A stretch of DNA of 64,000 bases from Echiichthys vipera (lineage: Eukaryota; Chordata; Actinopteri; Perciformes; Trachinidae), in contig OY829651.1 of assembly GCA_963691815.1 (NCBI GenBank), positions 31,817,004-31,881,003 on the forward strand, read 5' to 3'. Each line of letters begins with the position of its first letter. The first letter of the stretch is position 1. Both the position numbers and the translations under genes were made by a program. Of this stretch, positions 56,640 to 64,000 are shown piece after piece. The notes beneath the pieces are model-generated. The model was not told the DNA's origin, did no database searches, and saw only the letters and a program-made list of their open reading frames with translations.

Positions 56640-57230
56640 GTAAGACTCTATGGACAAACAAGGTAGAGGAAGAGAGACCCTGTCCGTAAGAAGCCCAGGG
56701 CCCCCGTCTGGGCCTGGCTCCAGGAGGGCTCGTGGTAGTGGGGAAAAGTCTGACTGTTGTTTGTGCATATGCACCAAACAGCAGTTCGGAGTATTCAGCC
56801 TTCTCAGAGACCCAAAATGGAGTCCTGCATGGGGCTGCAGTGGGGGACTCCATAGTTCTGCTTGGTGATTTCAACACTCACGTAGGTAACGATGGAGACA
56901 CCTGGAGAGGCGTAATTGGGAGGAACGGCCTCCCTGATCTAAATCCGAGCGGTCATCTGTTATTAGATTTCTGTGCTAGTCACAGATTGTCTATAACTAA
57001 CACCATGTTCAAACATAAAGATTCTCATAAGTGTATGTGGTACCAGAGCTGTCCGACTGAAGAAGGAAGACTCCAGAGGCAGTTACTAGGTACTGAAGGG
57101 CCAGAAGGGCTGCAGCTTCTGCCGCGTCAGAGGCAAAGCAGCGGGTGTGGGAGAAGTTCAGAGAAGTCATGAAGAAGGACTTTCGGGCGGCACCAAGGTG
57201 TATCGGAAAACCATTCAGCCCCTCAGAAGG
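56640..57230 (+). pseudogene. RTE-like LINE endonuclease fragment
   Basis: Reads 'KSLTVVCAYAPNSSSEYSAF', 'DSIVLLGDFNTHVGNDGDTW' (APE-type endonuclease GDFN motif), 'GVIGRNGLPDLNPSGHLLLD' and 'RLSITNTMFKHKDSHKCMWY'. A deletion then leads to a linker ('VWEKFREVMKKDFRAAPRC'). The end of the endonuclease and the RT are missing. The family is often annotated as 'craniofacial development protein 2-like' in fish. Confidence 0.8.
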
Positions 57231-57725
57231 TGACAGAGAAAGAGAATGCCTGCCTTTACGAAGCCCCACCCCGGGCCTCCAACCCGGGCCAGAATGCATA
57301 CACTGCACTTTGACCGAACGAGTCCCGAGAAATAAGATATTTCAGATAACCCTATGGCGGTGGGTGATAAACATCCAGAACAGAATAAAATAAAGCTGTG
57401 AAGAAAGTTTATAATAACAGACTAAAATCCACATGTGGATAGCTTCCAGTACCTCGCACGAAGGCCGATTAAAGATAATCTGAATTAACATAATAGTGTG
57501 AGCAGGCACGGAAAGAAAGAAAAATGTGAATTAAAAAAAAATATCAGAAAACACTGGATCTCAAAATAATGTCCACAGTGTGTGATATGTTGATTTGTGC
57601 AAATGTGCATTTAGCAGTTTCTGTTTGGACCTCTTTAACAGACAGAATATCAGCAGTCCGTCACAACTTTAACTATTAATGCAGCGGTCTAAAAATAAAC
57701 TCCGGCCAGTCCGTGCAGGTGGATG
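57231..57725. other. No recognised gene
   Basis: Between the RTE-like and L1-like fragments; nothing assigned. Confidence 0.4.
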
Positions 57726-58020
57726 TTATGAAGGTTTTCGCCTAGGTGACAGAAAAGGGAGCCTTTTCCTCCCTCCGTCCTTCATCGTGATGAGAAGCCT
57801 GGCAGGGAACTGCAGTGTGGGTCTGAAGCCCAGGTTGTAAAGCTCCGACATCACCTCTCTGTATTTCTGGCGCTGTTCAACCACCTCCATTGCATAATCC
57901 TCGTAGATGGCGCGGAGGGAGCCTCTGCACTGCAGCTTCCCTCTCCTGGCGCAGGCTTTGTGTATGATTTTCTCCTTCACCTGGTATCGGTGCAGCCTGT
58001 TTCCAGTTCTCACTTTTAAG
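57726..58020 (-). pseudogene. L1-type LINE ORF1p C-terminal domain
   Basis: 96 codons reading 'RLHRYQVKEKIIHKACARRG', 'SLRAIYEDYAMEVVEQRQKY' and 'LGFRPTLQFPARLLITM', the C-terminal domain of the L1 RNA-binding protein. The coiled coil and RRM are not seen upstream, so this is an isolated 3' piece of ORF1. Confidence 0.75.
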
Positions 58021-59564
58021 TTTTAGTTATACTGAGAAACACATCCGGTCTTTGAGTAAGAGCAGTCGAGTGCTGAATCACAGAACTCTGGTTGAACATG
58101 CTGTTGACAGAAAAGCAACAATTTGCAGGCTGTGTTGCAGACAGATACAATACAACACCTCAGGCAATACGACACGTATGGAAGGACTTATTCAACAGGT
58201 TATTTACATACATATAAAACACAAAATGAATGTGAAATAAAGAAAATGTATTTGATGTTAATAACTTTATTCGGCAGATCCATTGATCCATAGAGTTGAC
58301 AAGGAGCATAAAGGAAGAGCCATGGAGCAGTGCTGAGGAGGGAGATTCCTGTTCGGAATACACATTTGTTTAGAAGTTTTGAGAGGGCGGCATGTTTTAT
58401 AGATAAACCACATGAAATAACTGAATATTAGCACATGTTACATAACTTATCTTTCAGTGACCCAGCTGGTAGCTTATAGATGTGGAAAATTTTCACTTTG
58501 ATGTCACATTTTCCCATGCAGGCTTATTGAGTTGCAGTCACCCCAGCAGCAATCACCGCAACAAGCTGCCATCGCCAAGGTCACGCCCAATAAATTGCTC
58601 TCCTCCCATCCAAGTCATATTTGTTTGCTTAGTAAGTAAAGGTTGGATGGATATAGATTTACATGAATGACGGTTTCCATTCAGCCGGCAGCTCAAGCTC
58701 CGGATCGGTAATTAGGCGGTATCCTGTGATGAGACCAATAGTTTGTCAGCAACAGCCTGAGAGATGAAAAATCATTGCATTCACATACACATCAGTAACC
58801 CTAAAATGGTCTTTCCCTGGTTAAGGGAATAATCCGGTTATTGAAGTTCCCCACGTATACATGAAAGAGGGTTGAATGGAAATATTAGGGAATAACTCGA
58901 CTTCCTGTACAGTAGGTGGCGCTCCGCCAACATACAGCTGGACTGAATACGGCTTTATTTTCTGGTTCCCCTTTGTCAAAATCCCAAGAAGGGGAAAATG
59001 GCCGACTTTTGGACAGAATTATGACCAAAACGGGTCTTCTTGGTAGTGATGTTAGTTGCCATGGTGAAGTCCTCCCACGGTTTAAAGGGAACGTTCTATT
59101 GTTGTTGTTGTTTTTTTTCATGTGGTTTTCTGCGCTTTTGCTTCCTGGTTTACTCTATTTCCAGGTCAAAAGCCACTGGCGTGGAGTGGGGAGCGGGAGT
59201 TATAACCCACAGAGCATGCACAGACAAGAAACCCGATAGTAACCCGGGAAGGCTGTACATGCATGAATAACCCGGTTACTAAACTGCATGGAAACGCACT
59301 GAGTGATGGACTGGACAATGAGATTACTTCCTGGTCAACATGTGAAGGTGTTGGATGGATAATGGAGCTTGACTGAGACTTCAGATGCATTCAAACCACT
59401 CCAATAACATTCAGTTAAAAATAATGAACTTTTTCTCTCAAGTTTTTCTAATTAAATGTGTCCTTGAATAACAGTCAGAATAATTGACCAGTGGTGTATT
59501 TGCACTGGGAGCCCGTCCATGGCCCCACCAAGGGCACTGTTGTACATAAGAAGTCTATGTCAGA
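58021..59564. other. No gene; possible MITE at about 58800-59310
   Basis: 58800-59310 has inverted 'ATAATCCGGTTATT' and 'AATAACCCGGTTACT' blocks near its ends and 'GTATACATG'/'CATGCATG' inside them, suggesting a non-autonomous DNA transposon. The ends are not defined. Nothing else is recognised. Confidence 0.38.
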
Positions 59565-60200
<636 letters not shown>

Positions 60201-61114
60201 CCCCAGATGTGTGAACATGTGACTAGACAAAGAAACAGACAGGCAGTTGGAATTCTCTCAATGTCTAAAAAGCCAAATCCATTAAAAATAAAAAATATAA
60301 CAAGGACACAGTTCTGTGCTTAGCCATTCATGTAAAAGTCTCATAACATGTTTTAATGCCCAGTTGTAGGCACTTCAACAAAAATGAGAGAACAGTAACC
60401 ACTGTGTCATAAGAGAAGATTTCAACAATGTTTTCTTCTCTAGGATTAAAAAATGAACAGGAAGTGTAGATGCCACAGCTTTGAATGACTTCAGCACATC
60501 TGCGCCCACAGGACATCACTAGTTTCCCACACTGCTTTGGTTTGATCTTGGTCCTCAATGTGTGAGACTTGAGAGGCCTATCAGTCCTATTAGTCCACAT
60601 GTCAACATCAAGCCCTGTGAGTTTAATTCACCAGAAACATGGCAAGACACAAATATCTCATATTTGGGTTATTGTTTTTAGCTTATTGTAGCTGTCAGTG
60701 TCAGGTTACTTCTTCAGTTGCTTATTTCCTGTGGAGTCAACATGTAGAAATATGGACAGTGCCACTCTGTCATTGCAACTCACTTTGAGGTCGGAGGGTG
60801 TATTTTCCTTCAATCCTGTCAGTAGATTTCTTAGTAATGCCCCATGGTGTTTTATGTTATCAAGTGCAGCCCACACTTAATCCCCCTTTTACCGCTGCGA
60901 TGCACTGCTGCAGAGTGACAGGGGGGCAGTCAGATGAACTGAGAAACTAGATCTCTGCTGACTGAAACTTCCAGTTGACTGGGAGTTATAAAGCAATTTA
61001 CAGTGACGATGACTGCCACAAATCCCACTTTTCATGCAGTGAAACAATCCAGAGAACAGCCTGCAACTGTTGATACTTCTATTTTCCTGTCCTGGAACTC
61101 TTTAAAGAGCTTGT
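60201..61114. other. No recognised gene
   Basis: No protein or repeat assigned. Confidence 0.4.
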
Positions 61115-61260
61115 GTTAACAATATCCATAATTTTTTTCCCATTTCATGTTTATTTGATAGGGACAGATACATAGACACTTGAAACAACAAATCTCCAAG
61201 GTAGAGCATCAGAGCATTTATAGCTATTGCTAATTTCCAATGCCCGCCCCAAGAAGGGCT
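61115..61260 (-). repeat. LINE 3' untranslated fragment (tentative)
   Basis: 'TTTATTTGATAGGGACAG' and 'GCTAATTTCCAATGCCCGC' resemble the 3' end of the LINE at 25340-26760 ('CATTTATTGACAGTGCAC', 'GCTAATTTGCATCC'). Short and diverged. Confidence 0.4.
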
Positions 61261-61859
61261 TTTAAACAGTCACACATGAAACATAGCCACATTAAAAACA
61301 TACAATCAATAGAGATAAGACGGAGATGGAATACCCTGCTAGGCATTGCTGCTGGTCGCACCTCCTCCGGTGCCCATGGGTCACCTGCAGGGTCATCAGC
61401 CAAGAACCACCAATCAACAATGTTTCGCTTCTTTAATCCTGGAACGTCTCCTGGTGGCGGAGCAATGACAGGGACGTCTCCCTGCCATCCCCTGCAGCTA
61501 CAGGTGTTCCCCCTGCGGCTGTTGTTGGGGTTAGTTGTTCGTTGCCCAGCACTTGTCTTACCTCCTTAACCAGAGCCAAAAGCTTCGTTTCTCAGCCTCC
61601 TCTGCCAGCTCTTTAGTCCCACATAGCCTAGGCATCCAACTTCCACTGGATAGATGGTGGTATTCCAGCCAGATATCGGGCACTGAATGTATCGTCCAAC
61701 GTTGGGTCTGCTGCTGCCGTAGTCATCATCTCTTCAATCAGTAGCTTCTAGGCATGGATTTTTCTACAGTAATGGGCGTTTCTGAGATTTGTACCCTGTA
61801 AAATAGGGTACAAATTTGGTAATGCCTAAGATTACCGCATTATAGCACTTAACTTACAG
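61261..61859. other. Unassigned open region
   Basis: A 109-codon frame (61240-61569) is rich in Gly/Ser/Pro and has no domain that I recognise. It may be part of an unidentified repeat. Confidence 0.35.
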
Positions 61860-62430
61860 ATTTTAGGACAATCAATCAAACGATGATAAAGAGAGACTTT
61901 TGGGCAGTACCATAAGTAATACACTTTCGTGGTCTGAACATATCGATCAAATTGTCGCCAAGATGGGTCGAAGTATTGCTGCTGTTAGGAAATGTGCTCC
62001 CTATTTAACACCTGCAATTCACAGACAAGTAGTATAAACATTGGTGTTGTGTCATCTGGTTTATTATTCAGTTATTTGGGCTTCTGCACCCAAGTCTGAG
62101 TTTACAAATTTACAAACAGCTCAAAATAGGGCAGCTAGACTTCCTCCTGATTTTTCTTATAGATCTAGTGTTGACTGAATGCATCAGGTCTTGGATGAGT
62201 GATAGGTTTTAATGGTGATGTTCACCACTAGAGTACCAGAGCTTCAACTCAAGGCCTACTTGCATTACCATGACCAATAACTCATTAAATTAAAAGCCCT
62301 GTTGTATATAGAGCCACCTGGTTGGGGAACACTCTTCCTTTAGATATGAGGACTATTTCTAGTAAAAAGCATTTAAATAACATGTAAAGTCACTTTTCAG
62401 ACTTTCCTTTCTTTTTATTGTAACTGGAAC
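61860..62430 (+). pseudogene. LINE RT C-terminal fragment
   Basis: Reads 'LSWSEHIDQIVAKMGRSIAA', 'RKCAPYLTPAIHRQVV', a stop, 'VIWASAPKSEFTNLQTAQNR' and 'AARLPPDFSYRSSVD', then frameshifted remnants. This is the region downstream of the RT core in fish LINEs. No catalytic motif is included. Confidence 0.72.
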
Positions 62431-62475
62431 AGTGTATTTTTTGTAACTCCTCAAAGCAATTTTAGTCAAAAACAA

Positions 62476-62545
62476 CTGGACTGGTTATTTGTCGAGGAAG
62501 ACGTTTCACCTCTCATCCAAGAGGCTTCATCAGTTCATGTACGCA
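62476..62545 (-). ncRNA. Hammerhead ribozyme core in the Penelope terminal repeat
   Basis: On the minus strand: CTGATGA (62533-62527), then a stem II hairpin 'AGCCTCTTGGATGAGAGGT' (62526-62508), then GAAA (62507-62504), then a short GTC/GAC stem III candidate (about 62502-62490). The conserved core boxes and the CCTCT/AGAGG stem are intact. Penelope-like elements are known to carry such motifs, thought to process element RNA by self-cleavage. Stem I and the exact cleavage position were not resolved by eye. Confidence 0.8.
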
Positions 62546-62764
62546 TCTGACCAGGCTGGGACTGGTCCAACTAACTGGTGTGGAGATCCAGGTATTTAAC
62601 CTCTCACAAGGCCGATGATGTCACTGAAACCCTTTGTGCTCCAAAAGCCCACGCCCGTCGTTAGGGTGACAGTCGTTGGTGGGCAGTTGGTTACGACTTC
62701 GTTAGTGCTCTATTGAGTCTGAACGACAGTCGTTGGGGTCACACAGGGCCATGGGTGAACAGTT

Positions 62765-64000
62765 GTCCTTTGAGGTTAGATTGTTGAATCTCCTGGGAAG
62801 GGATGAAAGGGCAGCATTGTAAATTGGAGATAAGTGGTGTCTCAGACCTCCTCCTCTGTTTAGCGATGGTTTTTCCACTTTTACATAGATAGCTTCTTTT
62901 ACTCCTCTTTCAAACCATCTGTCCTCTCTGTCTTAGATTTGGACATTGCTGTCATCAAAGGAGTGGGCTTTCTCCTTGAGGTGTAAGTGGACAGCGGAGT
63001 CCAGGCCTGAGGAGTTAGCTCTCCTGTGTTGGGCCATGCGTTTATGCAGTGGTTGTTTTGTTTCTCCAATGTAAAGATCTTTGCATTCCTCGTTGCATTG
63101 GACAGCATAAACCAGGTTGCTTTTGTGGTGGTGTGGTGTTCTGTCCTTCGGATGTACTAGTCTCTGTCTGAGTGTGTTGCCGGGTTTGAAATACACAGGG
63201 ATGCAGTGTTTGTTGAAGATCCTCCTGAGTTTCTCAGATACCCCAGCCACATATGGGATGACTATGTTGTTTCTCCTGTTATCTTTTTCTTTCTCAACCA
63301 ATTTGGTTTTCTTTCTGGAGGCAGCTGCCGTTTTAACAAAGGTCCAGCTGGGGTAGCCACAAGTTGTGAGGGCGCCTCTCAGGTGCTTGCGTTCTTCCCC
63401 TTGAGCCTGTGAGCTAGTGGGTACGTTATCAGCTCTATGCTGCAGTGTTCTGATAACGCCAAGCTTGTGTTCCAAAGGATGGTGAGAGTCGAAAAGTAGA
63501 TATTGATCCGTGTGAGTGGGTTTTCTGTATACCCCTATGTGGAGGCTCCTGTCATTCTCCATATGGACGTCACAGTCCAAGAAGGGCAAGCTGTTGTCCT
63601 TAACTTCCTCTCTGGTGAACTTGATGTTTCTGTCCACTGAGTTGATATGTTCAGTAAAAGTTTTCACCTCTTCGGATTTGATCTTAACCCATGTGTCGTC
63701 CACATATCTGAACCAATGGCTTGGGTCACTCTTTTGAAGGAGTTCAACGCCTTGTCCTCTACCTCCTCCATGTACAGATTTGCCACAATAGGGGATACTG
63801 GTGAACCCATGGCACAGCCGTGTTTCTGTCTGTAAAAAATGCCATTGAACTGGAAATATGTGGTATTCAGGCACAAATCCAGAAGTTGGCAAATGTGGTC
63901 TGGTTTGAGATTTGTTCGGTTTTGTAAGGAATTGTCCTGTGTGAGCCGCTCTCTTACAGTGGCCAAAGCCTCCATGGTTGGAATACAGGTGAACAAGGAA
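62765..64000 (-). pseudogene. Penelope-like RT and GIY-YIG endonuclease
   Basis: The RT begins outside the window. Visible: 'HGCAMGSPVSPIVANLYMEE' (frame 63996-63664), a frameshift near 63730, then 'HWFRYVDDTWVKIKSEEV' (catalytic YVDD) and 'FLDCDVHMENDRSLHIGVYR', in a frame running to 62933. The endonuclease starts with 'NLVYAVQCNEECKDLYIGET' (GIY-YIG equivalents) and 'KQPLHKRMAQHRR'. A single in-frame TAA at 62935 cuts off the final segment ('DREDRWFERGVKEAIYVKVE'), which is otherwise readable to about 62765. Only these two lesions are visible, so the copy is fairly young. Confidence 0.88.

Larger units (their letters stand above)
62455..64000 (-). mobile_element. Penelope-like element, 3' part (continues past the right edge)
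   Basis: Minus-strand element with an RT, a linker and a GIY-YIG endonuclease, followed by a terminal repeat-like segment with a hammerhead ribozyme core. The element's 5' half lies outside the window. Combining RT with GIY-YIG rather than an APE endonuclease or integrase defines Penelope-like elements. Confidence 0.9.

Noticed and set aside
56577..57230. RTE-like endonuclease as the other half of the LINE at 45685-47215, split by the piggyBac-like element
   Set aside because: The two LINEs are on opposite strands and of different clades.

Overview
This window looks like an intergenic, transposon-saturated stretch of a ray-finned (teleost) fish genome. The evidence is the mix of elements. 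There are L2, Rex1-like, RTE-like and L1/Tx1-like LINE pieces, chromodomain Ty3/gypsy elements, PIF/Harbinger elements with a separate Myb/SANT-like gene, hAT and piggyBac-like elements, a Penelope-like element, a tRNA-derived SINE with a LINE-like tail, and very long (CA)n/(GT)n arrays. I found no convincing host protein-coding gene and no intact RNA gene. Nothing resembles a prokaryotic operon, phage or defence system.

Layout. 1-5.5 kb: an L2 LINE cut by the window edge, microsatellites and a small MITE. 5.5-15 kb: a four-level nest, in which a DNA transposon with 'CTTTCACACC' ends contains two Harbinger copies (family A); one of these contains a chromodomain Ty3/gypsy element, whose integrase is split by an L2 LINE. 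A third family A copy lies at 16-17 kb. 17.7-21 kb: a Gag-like ORF followed by a 1,265-bp LTR with no pol between them. 23-25 kb: a hAT-like element carrying eight 10-bp units; the same module recurs at 30.4-30.6 kb. 25.3-26.8 kb: a LINE 3' end interrupted by a Harbinger MITE (family B). 28.9-29.7 kb: a decayed L1/Tx1-type LINE. 33.3-34.8 kb: an internally deleted Rex1-like LINE. 35.0-35.6 kb: a truncated family B MITE next to about 130 bp of 28S rRNA-derived sequence. 36.2-37.8 kb: LINE, solo LTR and family B MITE nested in that order. 40.1-41.2 kb: a third Harbinger type (family C). 42.2-42.5 kb: a SINE. 43.6-45.1 kb: a hAT transposase pseudogene. 45.7-47.2 kb: an L2/CR1-like LINE.

47.6-56.6 kb is a second large nest. 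A TTAA-flanked piggyBac-like foldback element with arms of about 0.53-0.56 kb has its left arm split by a Ty3/gypsy element. That element is in turn split by a Rex1-like LINE, whose 5' end is a perfect 30-bp snap-back palindrome. 56.6-62.4 kb holds remnants of an RTE-like LINE, an L1 ORF1, the inverted LTR family of the 17-21 kb region, and another LINE. 62.46-64 kb is a Penelope-like element (minus strand) with RT, a GIY-YIG endonuclease and a hammerhead ribozyme core, running off the right edge.

The genes do not form a host pathway; each is part of a mobile element's own replication machinery, mostly broken. The most informative signals are the insertion order readable from target-site duplications, the hammerhead core, the 28S fragment, the LINE snap-back end and the long piggyBac-like arms. 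I did not find an undescribed biological system beyond these. Element class names come from recognising motifs by eye, without database searches.
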